A stretch of DNA of 64,000 bases, from assembly GCA_963826505.1 (NCBI GenBank), contig CAWGXG010000006.1, positions 558,001 through 622,000 of the forward strand, written 5' to 3'. The notes beneath the pieces are model-generated. The model worked only from the letters and a program-made list of their open reading frames with translations, was not told where the DNA came from and did not search any database. Source of the stretch: CAWGXG01 sp963826505 (GTDB taxonomy: Bacteria; Chloroflexota; Anaerolineae; Aggregatilineales; Aggregatilineaceae). The position numbers and the translations under genes were made by a program. Shown piece after piece: positions 35,821 through 45,603 of this stretch. The first letter of the stretch is position 1, and the number at the start of each line of letters is the position of its first letter.

Positions 35821-35878
35821 GCCGACGCACAGTGCGAGCCGGGTTCATCATACTTGAGAACCAGTCAGCAGAACATAA

Positions 35879-35910
35879 CGGTAGGGGCGGTGTCTGCGCT
35901 GCCCCTACCG
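35879..35910 (+). terminator. Intra-operon hairpin after the binding-protein gene
   Basis: A perfect 10-bp GC-rich stem (CGGTAGGGGC with GCCCCTACCG) around a 12-base loop. There is no T-tract, so it more likely stabilises the upstream mRNA end or pauses transcription than fully terminates it. Confidence 0.55.
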
Positions 35911-35976
35911 TACCGCGCTGGCAACTCTGACACCTTTCTCTATCAGGCATGGTAAGGGCGCAAGGATAGCAGACCC

Positions 35977-36912
35977 ATGGAAGCTGGACACAACTCCCTA
36001 CCTCCGAGCAGGCGACCAGTTCGTCACTGGCGATTAAGCAGTCAGAGCCGTTTTGGGTTGACCCTCATTCTTCCGACGCTGATCGCGATTTCTGGCATTG
36101 TTCTTGTGCCCCTGGTGAACTCGTTGACACTCAGCCTGCATCAGCGTGACTTGTCCCGGCCTCAACTGGATGCCTTCATTGGGTTGGAAAATTACAGCCG
36201 GTTGCTCCATAACGCCCGCTACATTAACTCGCTGAAAGCCACCGCCACCTTCAGCCTGGGATCAGTTGCCTGTGAACTGGTGTTGGGGATCGGCATTGCG
36301 TTGGTGCTCAATCAGAAATTCAGAGGGCGAGGATTTGTGCGCGGCCTGATCATCCTGCCTTGGGCGCTACCTTCGGTCGTCAACGCCGCTATGTGGAAAT
36401 GGATTTATAACGCTGATTACGGTGCCCTGAATGCCTTGGTCACCCAGCTTGGCCTGGTCGATCACTATCAAGTGTGGCTGGCCAATCCCCGCGAGGCGAT
36501 GTCTCTGCTTGTTTTGGCGAACGTCTGGAAGGAGACTCCGTTTTGCACTCTGTTAGTTCTGGCGGCGCTGCAGGGTATTCCGGAGGAACTGTACGAAGCG
36601 GCAAAGGTGGATGGTGCGTCCGCGGTTCAGCGCTTCCGTCGCATCACGCTGCGGCTGATCTTACCCGTCGTCATGGTCGCGGGATTGCTCCAAACTATCT
36701 GGGGGTTTCAGACCTTTGAGCTGGCCTACATCGTCACCGGTGGCGGTCCCTTCAGCTCTACCGAGCTGATTTCACTGCGCGTCTATGCGATGACGTTCCG
36801 ATCCTTGCGGTTCGGATACGGGGCCGCGATGGCGTATCTTTCCAGCTTGATTCTTTTGGTTCCGGCTGTGTTTTATATCCGGGCTGCCTACCGTTCGATT
36901 GTGGAGTTCTAG
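35977..36912 (+). CDS. Carbohydrate ABC permease, MalF/UgpA type (third system)
   Basis: A 311-residue six-helix permease. The EAA loop reads EELYEAAKVDGASAVQRF, and the N-terminus is cytoplasmic and basic. It is encoded 156 bases after the binding protein and 3 bases before its partner permease. No ATPase gene accompanies it, as in the other two sugar systems in this window. Confidence 0.9.
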   Translation: MEAGHNSLPPSRRPVRHWRLSSQSRFGLTLILPTLIAISGIVLVPLVNSLTLSLHQRDLSRPQLDAFIGLENYSRLLHNARYINSLKATATFSLGSVACELVLGIGIALVLNQKFRGRGFVRGLIILPWALPSVVNAAMWKWIYNADYGALNALVTQLGLVDHYQVWLANPREAMSLLVLANVWKETPFCTLLVLAALQGIPEELYEAAKVDGASAVQRFRRITLRLILPVVMVAGLLQTIWGFQTFELAYIVTGGGPFSSTELISLRVYAMTFRSLRFGYGAAMAYLSSLILLVPAVFYIRAAYRSIVEF

Positions 36913-36915
36913 ACG

Positions 36916-37761
36916 GTGCTGAAGCGCACGCGACGTGTTCTGCTTTACTGTATTGTGCTGCTCATTGTGGTCTGGACGACTACGCCTTTTCTTTGGCTGA
37001 TTATCTCTTCCCTGTCGTACAAGATCGATCTTCTGACGGTCCCCCTGCAGTGGATACCCCATCGCTTCACACTGGACAATTATCACACGCTGTTTTTCCA
37101 GGGAGAAAACACCAGCGTCAACGCCTCCCTGTTTCTGCAATCTTTGCGCAATTCGGCCATTATCGCATCCGTTTCGACTCTGTCTGCTGTCATCCTGGGC
37201 ACATTTTCAGCCTATGCCCTGGCCCGCGTCAGATTTCCGGGGAGCAATCTGTATGTGCTCTTTATGATGGGGGCACAGATGATCCCGCCGATCGTCATTG
37301 TCATTCCGCTCTACACGATTCTGCGTCGGTACGATCTTCTCGATACACGACTGGGGCTAATTCTGGTCTATCAGAGTTTTATCCTGCCCCTGGTGATCTG
37401 GCTGCTGCGCGGCTATTTTGCGGCGATCCCCACCGAGCTGGAGGACGCCGCTCGGATTGATGGTTGCACGCGACTTTCAGCGCTTTTTCGGGTGGTTTTG
37501 CCTCTTTCCCGACCGGGGCTGGTGAGCGTCACTGTCTTCGCCTTCATTGCCGCCTGGAATGAATACCTTTACGCTTTTATCTACACCAATATTGATGCCA
37601 AAACCCTCCCCGTGCTGATCGGCGAATTCAGCACAAAACTAGGGCTGGATTATATGCGGATTGCTGCCGCTGGCGTGCTTGCTAGCCTGCCCCCGGTCGT
37701 GCTGGCACTGATATTCCAGCGATTTCTGATCCGTGGTCTGACCTCCGGGGCCGTGAAATGA
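36916..37761 (+). CDS. Carbohydrate ABC permease, MalG/UgpE type (third system)
   Basis: A 281-residue permease with the EAA loop IPTELEDAARIDGCTRLS. The start is GTG at 36916, 3 bases after the previous stop, with GGAG inside the end of the upstream gene. It is the last gene of this operon. No catabolic gene follows, so the cargo cannot be inferred. Confidence 0.9.
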   Translation: MLKRTRRVLLYCIVLLIVVWTTTPFLWLIISSLSYKIDLLTVPLQWIPHRFTLDNYHTLFFQGENTSVNASLFLQSLRNSAIIASVSTLSAVILGTFSAYALARVRFPGSNLYVLFMMGAQMIPPIVIVIPLYTILRRYDLLDTRLGLILVYQSFILPLVIWLLRGYFAAIPTELEDAARIDGCTRLSALFRVVLPLSRPGLVSVTVFAFIAAWNEYLYAFIYTNIDAKTLPVLIGEFSTKLGLDYMRIAAAGVLASLPPVVLALIFQRFLIRGLTSGAVK

Positions 37762-37953
37762 GCATTCCTTTACCCCTTTGATCCGAATATAGAACGGTCA
37801 GCGGGTTGACGATTGGCGTCAGCACTTCAAAGTATCGAACGGGAAAGAAGGTTTACCTCGTGTAGGAGATGCTATCGCTGCCGAGCAAGAGCCGTGCAGA
37901 AAACATGGGGCGTGTGTCGATTTCCCTGCTGATGGGCTCCTGTCGGGAGTGAC

Positions 37954-40900
37954 TCATTCTTGGGTCAACAACATCTTCACCACGTCTTCGAGCGCTTGCT
38001 GCTGACCGCGCGCCACAGCGGTTGAGTACACGTCTGGCTGGAGTTTAGTTTTAAGTTCGTCAAGGTGCTCGACAGCAATGCCTTCGATATCTGGGGTGAG
38101 GAGCGGGTGATGAGATGCCATGGCCAACCATTCGACAGCGCGCTCTTGCGCAACGATGTCGCCCGTTTTTGCCATTATATTGGCGAGTCCGATGACAGCT
38201 TCGATGAAAATAGCTGGAAAGACCCTGATATCTCTGCCGCGCGTCAACACCAGGGCTTCGCGATAGTAGCTGGCCGCCTCGTCATAATGCTCAAGCGCGA
38301 CGGTCGCATGCCCCAAGTTGTTCAGGCAGTTGGCAATCCACCAGTTGTTACCGGCCTCGCGGGCGATAACCAGCGATTCTTGAAGCATAGCCTTGGCATC
38401 GGCATGGTCGCCGCGCTTCCAGGCCGCCAGGCCCCAGTTGGTGAGAACTGTGCTGGCACCAGCTTGCACCCCAAGCGCTCGCCATAACGCCAGGGCTTCT
38501 TGAAAGTAGGGGCGGGCTTTTTCGTAATCTCCGGCAGACGCGGCGACCAGGCCCAGATCGCTCAAGGTCCTGGCTAGACCGGGTTTAGTGCCAAGAGTTT
38601 TGGAGATCGTGTAAGCTTCTTCGAAGTACCGCTGCGCCGCCTCAGTCTCTTGTTGGCGATAATGGCTGAAGCCCATGGCACTCAACGCGTCAACCAGGTC
38701 CATTGACATGTCATGCTCTCTGAAAATCGCAATGCTTTCCGCAAGAGCTTTTTGGGCTTCTCGGATGTCATAGAAAGCGCCGTCTCTCACGGCTATTGAT
38801 TGCGCCACGGCGAGTTCCTGCCGCGCGCCTAGTTGTCGCAAAATCTTCAAGCTCTCCAGAAGGGACCGATGTCCTTCCTCGGCCATGCCACACGAAGTCA
38901 GAGCTCCCCCTTGAAAAGCCAGCACCTGGCCGTATGCCACGCCCCGATCGCCAACGGGCTCAGCCATGCGCAAAGCTTCGACGGCTGGATCCATGAGCGC
39001 CTTGGCTTCCTGGTACCAGGATTGTCGGTCATACAGCGCTGCGAGAGCGACCAGGGATTTCTTAAGCGCGGCTATATTTACAGACTCAATAGCCCATCCC
39101 CAGGCGGCCCGCAGATTGTCAATTTCCTCTAATGCCGCCTGATGTTTTCCCGTTCTGATCGGCACTTCCTGCTTGTGCAAAAACTCGGCGTAGTAGGTGC
39201 AATGACGCTCATTCACCTGATCGTACTTGTCAGGCGACGCTTCGAGCCGTTCGGCGGCATACTGGCGCAGCACGTTATGAACCACATAGCGGCCCGTTGG
39301 TGTTCGCTGCATAAGCGATTTATTGACCAGGGTCATCAGTACCCGCAGCCCTGCTCCGGTCACTTTTTGCGCCGCCTCACGCGTAAATCCACTCCGGAAG
39401 ACCGACAGTTGTTCGTATGTATCCTGTTCGGCCTCACTCAATAACCCCCAAGAGGATTCAAACACTGCACGGAGGCTGCGATGGCGGTCCGGTATATCGC
39501 GCATCTCGGTTTCAAGGAAATCGAGACTCTGGCTGATTTCTTGGGCGATCTCCTCCAGTGACAGCATCTCTACCCAGGCCGCTGCCAGCACAATCCCCAA
39601 TGGCATGCCGAGCACCTGGCGACAAATGTGCACGATATGGCCCAAATCGTCCGAGGACAACACGAAATCGGTATGAGCACGCGGCCCGCTCTGCATGAGG
39701 CGCTCAATGCGTGCAACATAGACTGCGTCTCCGGCGGCTTGCGCGAAGTCCGGACGCACGCGCCGCGCACTCTGTACGAACAATTTGACAGCACTATAAT
39801 CCAGCGCCTTTTCGAGCGCTTCTTCTTCGGGATAATCCATGCCATGGATGCGAACGAGGACTTCTTCTTTCAGGTTGAGTTGCTCACGCGAGGTCGCGAG
39901 CACCCGCACGCCGGAGGCATCCCGCAAAATATCAGCGACCAGCCCCGCGGCATCAAGCACGTGCTCGAAGTTGTCCATCACGAGCAGGATGGACTTCTGA
40001 CGCAAGTAATCCAGAAGTTGTCGTTTATGCGCACTCTCCACCTGAGGACTTTCAGCCCGATCTTCTCCTTGAAACTGGCATCCAATGACCTCCGCTACTT
40101 TTGCGACGAGGTCTTCCTCCGGGCATAGGACACACAGTGGGGCAAGAGGCACCCAGAACACGCCGTGGGCAAAGGTATCGAGCTGGGTCGCTGCCGCTTC
40201 CAGCGCCAAGCGTGTCTTGCCCACGCCGCCCGGCCCAAGAATCGTGATCAGGCGCACGGTCTCATCAGCTAGCCGTCCCGCGATCTCAGCCAATTCGGTT
40301 TCGCGCCCTACAAAGGGCGTTGTCTCAGCCGGGAGATTATGCCTGGGGATGCCCTCAATGGGTGGTGTAGGCGTGTTGAAGCGCGCCCTGGCGGCACGGT
40401 CACGCGTCGATGGTATTTGGGAGCGCTGGATTCCAGTCGTGGTCCCTTGCATGATCGCTTCTAGCTCGGCCCCAACCAGGCGGATGCTGGGAATGCGACT
40501 GTTGCGATCCTTTTCCAACATGCGGTACACCAGGTCCAACAGCGCAACCGGCGTGTCAGGCCGCAGCTTCTCTAAGTCGGGTGTAGGCTGTTGTAGAATG
40601 GCCAACACGAGTCCGGTAAGCGACTCTCCGTTAAATGGAACCTGGCCCGCCAACATCTCGAATAACATCACGCCGAAGGCCCAAATGTCGGTGCGACCAT
40701 CCAGTTCTTGTTGATTAATCACTTCTGGGCTGAGGTAATGCGGCGTGCCAATCCACATCCCCTCTTGGGTCACGTGCGCTGTTCCCGCCAGATAGGCAGT
40801 GCCAAAATCGGTTAGGCGTGGGGCTCCGTCTTCGGCCAGCAGCACATTCGCTGGTTTCAGATCACGATGGATGATCTTCAGGTGGTGTGCCCGGGTCAAC

Positions 40901-41268
40901 GCATCTGCCAGTTCCAGGCTGATACTCAGCACCCGATCCACAGGCAGGCGAGGGCGCTGGTCAAGCAAATCGCGCAGCGACCCGCCGCTGACATATTCCA
41001 TCACAATGTAGTACTGGCCGTTGTCCTCAACTGTCGTCAGCATCTTTACGATGTTTGGATGGTTCAGTTGGCTCAGTACATCACTTTCTCGCTTAAACCG
41101 GTCGAGATGACTTGACGTTCCGAAGGCGAATTCTGGTTTCAGACATTTGAGGGCAACTGGCTGTCCGGTTTGGGTATCCAGGCCGCGATACACATCGCCC
41201 ATCCCACCCTGGCCGATGCGTTCATGACGCACATATCCCCGGATTATCCGGTGATCCGGTTCACTCAT
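37954..41268 (-). CDS. Ser/Thr protein kinase fused to a STAND ATPase and TPR repeats
   Basis: A large cytoplasmic signal protein of 1104 residues. Residues about 12-270 form a complete Hanks-type kinase: glycine loop GQGGMGDVY, Lys41, catalytic HRDLKPAN with Asp136, and DFG with Asp154. After a linker comes an NB-ARC/STAND ATPase with the P-loop GPGGVGKTRLA near residue 345 and a helical winged-helix region. The C-terminal third (from about 740) holds tetratricopeptide repeats that would sense a partner. It is transcribed alone, with AGGAAGG before the ATG. Architectures of this kind are known as regulators in Chloroflexota and other groups. The ligand and targets are unknown. Confidence 0.93.
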   Translation of the reverse strand: MSEPDHRIIRGYVRHERIGQGGMGDVYRGLDTQTGQPVALKCLKPEFAFGTSSHLDRFKRESDVLSQLNHPNIVKMLTTVEDNGQYYIVMEYVSGGSLRDLLDQRPRLPVDRVLSISLELADALTRAHHLKIIHRDLKPANVLLAEDGAPRLTDFGTAYLAGTAHVTQEGMWIGTPHYLSPEVINQQELDGRTDIWAFGVMLFEMLAGQVPFNGESLTGLVLAILQQPTPDLEKLRPDTPVALLDLVYRMLEKDRNSRIPSIRLVGAELEAIMQGTTTGIQRSQIPSTRDRAARARFNTPTPPIEGIPRHNLPAETTPFVGRETELAEIAGRLADETVRLITILGPGGVGKTRLALEAAATQLDTFAHGVFWVPLAPLCVLCPEEDLVAKVAEVIGCQFQGEDRAESPQVESAHKRQLLDYLRQKSILLVMDNFEHVLDAAGLVADILRDASGVRVLATSREQLNLKEEVLVRIHGMDYPEEEALEKALDYSAVKLFVQSARRVRPDFAQAAGDAVYVARIERLMQSGPRAHTDFVLSSDDLGHIVHICRQVLGMPLGIVLAAAWVEMLSLEEIAQEISQSLDFLETEMRDIPDRHRSLRAVFESSWGLLSEAEQDTYEQLSVFRSGFTREAAQKVTGAGLRVLMTLVNKSLMQRTPTGRYVVHNVLRQYAAERLEASPDKYDQVNERHCTYYAEFLHKQEVPIRTGKHQAALEEIDNLRAAWGWAIESVNIAALKKSLVALAALYDRQSWYQEAKALMDPAVEALRMAEPVGDRGVAYGQVLAFQGGALTSCGMAEEGHRSLLESLKILRQLGARQELAVAQSIAVRDGAFYDIREAQKALAESIAIFREHDMSMDLVDALSAMGFSHYRQQETEAAQRYFEEAYTISKTLGTKPGLARTLSDLGLVAASAGDYEKARPYFQEALALWRALGVQAGASTVLTNWGLAAWKRGDHADAKAMLQESLVIAREAGNNWWIANCLNNLGHATVALEHYDEAASYYREALVLTRGRDIRVFPAIFIEAVIGLANIMAKTGDIVAQERAVEWLAMASHHPLLTPDIEGIAVEHLDELKTKLQPDVYSTAVARGQQQALEDVVKMLLTQE

Positions 41269-41601
41269 CGCTGCCTTCCTGATCCTGACATGGCCCGGCT
41301 ATCGTGTTGACCGAGAAAGAAGTATAGCTTGCGCATATGATTTGGGGAAAATAGGTGCTCCAACTCACATAAGTACATCTTCAAAATTCCCTGTGCAGAC
41401 CATGACGAATGTCTCAAAAGTTCTTCGCGCGCGAATCGCCAATTCTATAAGCTCGACGAATCCGAATTCTCCAAAGATATTCTATACTGAAACCGTTTGT
41501 AGCACGTGTGTTGTCGAGGGCGGGGCACAATATAAGAACTGATGGAGAGGAAAAATTAAGGCTGCTCGAACCGTTCGATTTATGTGGCGGAAAGGATACG
41601 A
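41269..41601. other. Intergenic region upstream of the kinase-STAND gene
   Basis: 333 bases, partly AT-rich. A possible minus-strand -10 (TATACT, near 41320) would serve the kinase gene. Short open frames here have no motif or ribosome site. Confidence 0.35.
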
Positions 41602-42258
41602 TCAATGGGCGGATGCATGAGACACGCACTCGCTCGGACAGGTCGGATAGCTACCACGCATAGCCAGCCCACGCCATGGCGTAGTTGCCAATGGTCCGCG
41701 ATCCGCATCCGCCGCGTAATAATAGACGCCGTACACCGGCGCCGTTGGCGTCAGGCGGGCTATACCTTCGGGCAAGATTACGCTGACTTCCATCTGACCA
41801 TCATAAAAATACAGTTCGACTTCAAGCGCGATGGACTCCCGCCAGCCTGGGACTTTGGACCCTGGTATTTCACACACACAACTGGCACTCTCTGGCGCGC
41901 CGAACTCGCGCAGAATGTTGGCCAGCGTTAGCGGCGATCCCCAGGTATGCAGCACCAACTGCTCCAGGTTATCGCCTGTTCCGATCGCGCTCCCCATATA
42001 CGGGCTGTTGAAAAAGGCGGAGGGATCCGTCATCCAGCGAAAGGTCTGGCGTTCAGTTTCCCACCGACTGCTGACGCCAGGCTTGATTCCCTCCCAGCAT
42101 GGTGGTTGGCCGCAGTCGCCCGATTCTAGATGAGAGGGCGATGGCGGAACGCGGCGTCCATACGCCCGCGCTCCGGCAGCCAAGAATGAAAAGGCGACTA
42201 CCGGGGTTAACACCAGGATCGCCACGCGCCACGCGCCTCTGCCTGGAATGCCCATCAC
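41602..42258 (-). CDS. Secreted or membrane-anchored hypothetical protein with a CWxGIxPG motif
   Basis: A 218-residue protein. The N-terminal hydrophobic segment (about 11-33) is a signal peptide or anchor. Next comes CGQPPCWEGIKPG, a motif I associate with uncharacterised exported proteins of Chloroflexota, then a central domain with TWGSPLTLANILREFG and a C-terminal pair of cysteines. No enzyme motif is visible. It is monocistronic and its role is unknown. Confidence 0.65.
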   Translation of the reverse strand: MMGIPGRGAWRVAILVLTPVVAFSFLAAGARAYGRRVPPSPSHLESGDCGQPPCWEGIKPGVSSRWETERQTFRWMTDPSAFFNSPYMGSAIGTGDNLEQLVLHTWGSPLTLANILREFGAPESASCVCEIPGSKVPGWRESIALEVELYFYDGQMEVSVILPEGIARLTPTAPVYGVYYYAADADRGPLATTPWRGLAMRGSYPTCPSECVSHASAH

Positions 42259-42704
42259 GTCACTTGGGGGAAAATATCTTCGTTTGTTTATATTCCATCA
42301 ATAGACGTTATTGTATCATGAGATTCATTGTGTGGTCGCTTGAAATAATCAGTTGACAGTATCTCTCTAATTCAACTTGGGATATGGCGTAGCTAGACGC
42401 GGGAGAAAATTGGAAAAGACCAAGGGGCTCTTTTTGCCGTTACAGCCTATCAAGCAGGGTGGAGTGGGGGAGGCGAACGATGTTAAGAGTGGTCCTGCTG
42501 GGGATTGGTGGCGTTCTTCTCCAGGCATAGGACCCTACGCGTTTGTTTGCGATTTCTAATTAGCCATTAATGCAGCGATATAAATAATTTGCATTATAAT
42601 TATCATTATTATTCAATATCGCCGTTCATTGGGTGACATATCACTTCCTGTCGCTTCCGATCCTCGAGGATTGTTGGGTCAGGCCCAGGGGAGGCACCCA
42701 TGAA
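42259..42704. other. Intergenic, AT-rich stretch with a tiny open frame
   Basis: 446 bases. At 42480-42530 there is a 16-codon frame (MLRVVLLGIGGVLLQA) behind GGGGGAGG, which looks like the start of a signal peptide and might be a relic. The stretch 42560-42630 is very AT-rich. No other feature is supported. Confidence 0.35.
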
Positions 42705-43014
42705 ATGATCTTCCTATGCGACCGGGATTTTGCGTTTGGTCAAACGATGTTGAAGTTGCGCACGGCCATCAGCTAACACAAGCGGAATTGGCTGATTCTC
42801 TGGGCATCTCACGTCGCGCAGTCGGCGACTGGGAGGCAGGCAGCAGTTATCCGAAGGTCAAGCATCTCAAGACCTTCATCGTCCCGGTTATCCAGCAGCA
42901 CGCCTTTTCGCTGGACACGAAACAGACGAATTTCACGCCCTCTGGAAAGCCGCGCACAAGAGCCTCTCTCATTTCGAAAATGCACTAGACACGCTTCAGG
43001 AGGTAACACTATGA
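42705..43014 (+). pseudogene. Decayed XRE-type helix-turn-helix regulator, two frameshifts
   Basis: Three pieces in different frames line up as one N-terminus: DRDFAFGQTMLKLRTAIS from ATG 42705 (with GGGGAGG upstream), then LTQAELADSLGISRRAVGDW from about 42773, then ETDEFHALWKAAHKSL from about 42919. The pieces match the start of a family of XRE regulators known to me from Chloroflexota, which normally continue into an NB-ARC ATPase and repeats. Here everything after about 100 codons is gone. The last piece ends at a TGA that lies inside the ATGA of the GAPDH start, so the remnant now forms the leader of that gene. Confidence 0.8.
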
Positions 43015-44009
43015 GTGGAATCGCCATTCACGGCTTCGGACGGATCGGGCGCTCGGCGCTGAAAGCCGCCCTGAAAAACAACATATTTGCTCCGATCGCC
43101 ATATCTGACATCCGTGACATTCCCACGTTGGCTGCGCTCTTTGCGGTCGACACGAATTATGGGCGTTGGCATGAGGATGTTGAAGCCACTGACAAAGGGT
43201 TCGTCATTGGCGGGCGGGAGATTGTCTATTTCAACACGGCGAATGCGCTCCCCAATTGGGGCGATCTCGGCATCGACCTCGTGATCGACTGTACAGGACG
43301 CGCTACGGTCCGCGCTGGGGCACAGGCGCATCTCGACAAGGGCGCAAAACGCGTTCTGATCAGCGCCAATTCTAAATCAAAAGCGGATTGTGACGCGTTT
43401 CTGCTCGCCGGAATCAACCTCGAAACCTATGATCCGGAAAAGCACCATATCGTGAGCATGGCGAGCTGCACCACCAACGCGCTGGCCCCGGTGGTAAAGG
43501 TGCTGCGCGATAATTTTGGAATCGAGTACGGCTTCTTCTCGACCATCCACGCCTATACCAATTCGCAATCCTTGACCGACCAGCCCATGAAAGACCGGCG
43601 CGATTCCTGGGCGGCAGCGGAGAATATCATTCCATCATCGTCTGGCGCTGCGAAAGCCCTGCTGTTCATCTGGGAAGACTTGAAAATGACGGGCAAGGCG
43701 TATCGCGTGCCGGTGCGGACCGGCAGCATCGCGGAGGTGACTGCTGTCGTCAGGCGCCCGGTGAGCAAGGAAGATGTTCAGGACGCCTTCGTCAAGGCGG
43801 CCAAGACTGATGCGCTGCGAGGCGTGATGGATATCTTGACTGACGAGTGGCCGTCCTCGCGCATTGTCAACGACCCGCATTCCTCAATCATCGACCTGCC
43901 GCTGATTGAGGTTATTGGGGGCAATCTGGTGTCTGTAGCCGCCTGGTACGACAATGAAATGGGGTATGCAACCCGGCTCGCGCAGATGGCCCGCTTCTTG
44001 ACGACATGA
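43011..44009 (+). CDS. gap: Glyceraldehyde-3-phosphate dehydrogenase
   Basis: A 332-residue cytoplasmic enzyme that converts glyceraldehyde 3-phosphate to 1,3-bisphosphoglycerate with NAD(P). It has the Rossmann start IAIHGFGRIGR, catalytic Cys153 in SMASCTTNALAP and His180 in STIHAYTNSQ, and ends with WYDNEMGYATRLAQ. A strong AGGAGG lies before ATG 43011. It stands outside a pgk/tpi cluster and is followed 13 bases later by an MFS exporter, an unusual pairing. It could be a second, specialised copy in this genome. Confidence 0.95.
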   Translation: MSGIAIHGFGRIGRSALKAALKNNIFAPIAISDIRDIPTLAALFAVDTNYGRWHEDVEATDKGFVIGGREIVYFNTANALPNWGDLGIDLVIDCTGRATVRAGAQAHLDKGAKRVLISANSKSKADCDAFLLAGINLETYDPEKHHIVSMASCTTNALAPVVKVLRDNFGIEYGFFSTIHAYTNSQSLTDQPMKDRRDSWAAAENIIPSSSGAAKALLFIWEDLKMTGKAYRVPVRTGSIAEVTAVVRRPVSKEDVQDAFVKAAKTDALRGVMDILTDEWPSSRIVNDPHSSIIDLPLIEVIGGNLVSVAAWYDNEMGYATRLAQMARFLTT

Positions 44010-44022
44010 TCCGGAGTGGGCT

Positions 44023-45579
44023 GTGACACATCACATTTCTAGCCCGATTGGACGCCGGATTCTTACCGCGACCATTCTTGCGTCGGCTATGGCGTTCATC
44101 GATGGCTCGGCGCTCAACGTAGCCTTGCCGATCATACAGGAATTGTTTCAGGCGAGCGGCGGACAGCTATTATGGATCGTCAACGCCTATCTGCTGATGT
44201 TGGCGGCGCTGATTCTCATCGGTGGCTCGTTGGGCGACCATCTGGGGCGCAAGCGCATTTTCGGGAGCGGCATCCTGATCTTCAGTGGGGCGTCGCTGCT
44301 GTGTGGATTGTCGCCCCACCCGACCTTTCTGATTGCTGCGCGAGGGGTGCAGGGGGTTGGTGCTGCGCTCATGATTCCGGGTAGTCTGGCCATTATCTCG
44401 GCTACGATTGATGCCAGCGAGCGTGGGAAAGCGATCGGAATCTGGTCGTCTGCCACCACCATTACAACGATCGGCGGGCCGATCCTGGGCGGTTTCTTCG
44501 CGGACTTGGGTTTCTGGCGCGGCGTCTTCTTTATCAATCTCCTCCCAGCGGCAGTCGCGTTGATGGCGCTGCGCGCGGTACCGGAGACCACAGACGAGTT
44601 CAGCAAACCTCAACTAGACTATCGCGGTGCGCTGCTGATCACGTTGAGCCTCGCCGGCTTGACTTACGGGCTGATTACCTTTGGCGAAAAAGGCTCGACT
44701 TTCGCGCTGCAGCATCCCATGGCCTGGCTGCCGTTTCTCGCGGGTGGATTCATAGCACTTCTCGCGTTTATCCTTGCCGAGCGACACAGCGACTATCCCA
44801 TGATCGACTTGTCGCTTTTTCGATCAAGGACTTTTGCCGGCGCCAACGTCTTGACGATGTTTCTCTATGGCGCGCTGTCCAGTACTCTGCTGTTCCTGCC
44901 AATTAACCTGATTCAGGTCCAGGGATACAGGCCGCGAGAGGCCGGACTGGTGTTGATTCCTTTCACGCTGATGTTGGCTGTGTTGTCTCCCTGGGCTGGC
45001 GGCTTGCTGGACAAGTATGGGCCGCGTCTTCTGCTGTCGATTGGGCCAGCGATTGTCGGCGTTGGTTTTGCCATGTTCTCGCTGCCCGGTATCACTGGCG
45101 GATTTTCTGATTACTGGACGAACTTCTTCCCTGCAGTTTTGGTGCTGGGCGTAGGCATGGGGATCACCGTTTCGCCTTTGACCACAGCTGTGATGGCGGC
45201 TGCACCGGTCCACGAGGCGGGCATTGCGTCCGCCATCAACAATGCTGTCAGCCGCTCCGCGCAAGTACTGACGACGGCGGTCATGGGCGCGTTGGTCCTG
45301 ATCTTGTTTAGCAATGCGCTTCTTTCCTTGACAGCGGATTTGGATCTGTCACCAGAAGTTCAAAACGCTGTCAAAGCCGAAACCAACAACCTCGCCAACG
45401 CCCAGGCTCCTGAAGGCGTTAATGAGGTGACCAGACAGCAAATCCAGAAGGATATTCGGTGGTCCTATGTAAAAGCTTTTCGCAGCGTAACGCTGGTCAG
45501 TGCGGTCATGGCCTGGCTCAGTGCCGGACTGGCCGCGCTCATTATCGAGCAGAAGCGGCGCTACACCCAGGCGGGGTAA
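44023..45579 (+). CDS. MFS drug transporter, DHA2 (EmrB/QacA) family
   Basis: A 518-residue exporter with about 14 membrane segments. It has the family motif A in the first loop (GGSLGDHLGRKRIFG) and motif C (GSLAIISA...GPILGGFF) in helix 5. It probably pumps hydrophobic drugs or metabolites out with proton entry. The start is GTG at 44023 with GGAGTGGG upstream. It is co-oriented with the GAPDH gene and close enough to share its transcript. Confidence 0.9.
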   Translation: MTHHISSPIGRRILTATILASAMAFIDGSALNVALPIIQELFQASGGQLLWIVNAYLLMLAALILIGGSLGDHLGRKRIFGSGILIFSGASLLCGLSPHPTFLIAARGVQGVGAALMIPGSLAIISATIDASERGKAIGIWSSATTITTIGGPILGGFFADLGFWRGVFFINLLPAAVALMALRAVPETTDEFSKPQLDYRGALLITLSLAGLTYGLITFGEKGSTFALQHPMAWLPFLAGGFIALLAFILAERHSDYPMIDLSLFRSRTFAGANVLTMFLYGALSSTLLFLPINLIQVQGYRPREAGLVLIPFTLMLAVLSPWAGGLLDKYGPRLLLSIGPAIVGVGFAMFSLPGITGGFSDYWTNFFPAVLVLGVGMGITVSPLTTAVMAAAPVHEAGIASAINNAVSRSAQVLTTAVMGALVLILFSNALLSLTADLDLSPEVQNAVKAETNNLANAQAPEGVNEVTRQQIQKDIRWSYVKAFRSVTLVSAVMAWLSAGLAALIIEQKRRYTQAG

Positions 45580-45603
45580 TCCCCTAGGGAAGTGTGCGCT
45601 ACG

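Noticed and set aside
41342..41542. 66-codon frame upstream of the kinase-STAND gene
   Set aside because: No start signal, composition like random AT-rich DNA, and it lies in the likely promoter region.
42480..42530. 16-codon frame with a good ribosome site before the XRE remnant
   Set aside because: It looks like the start of a signal peptide but is too short to support as a gene; kept only as a note in the intergenic entry.
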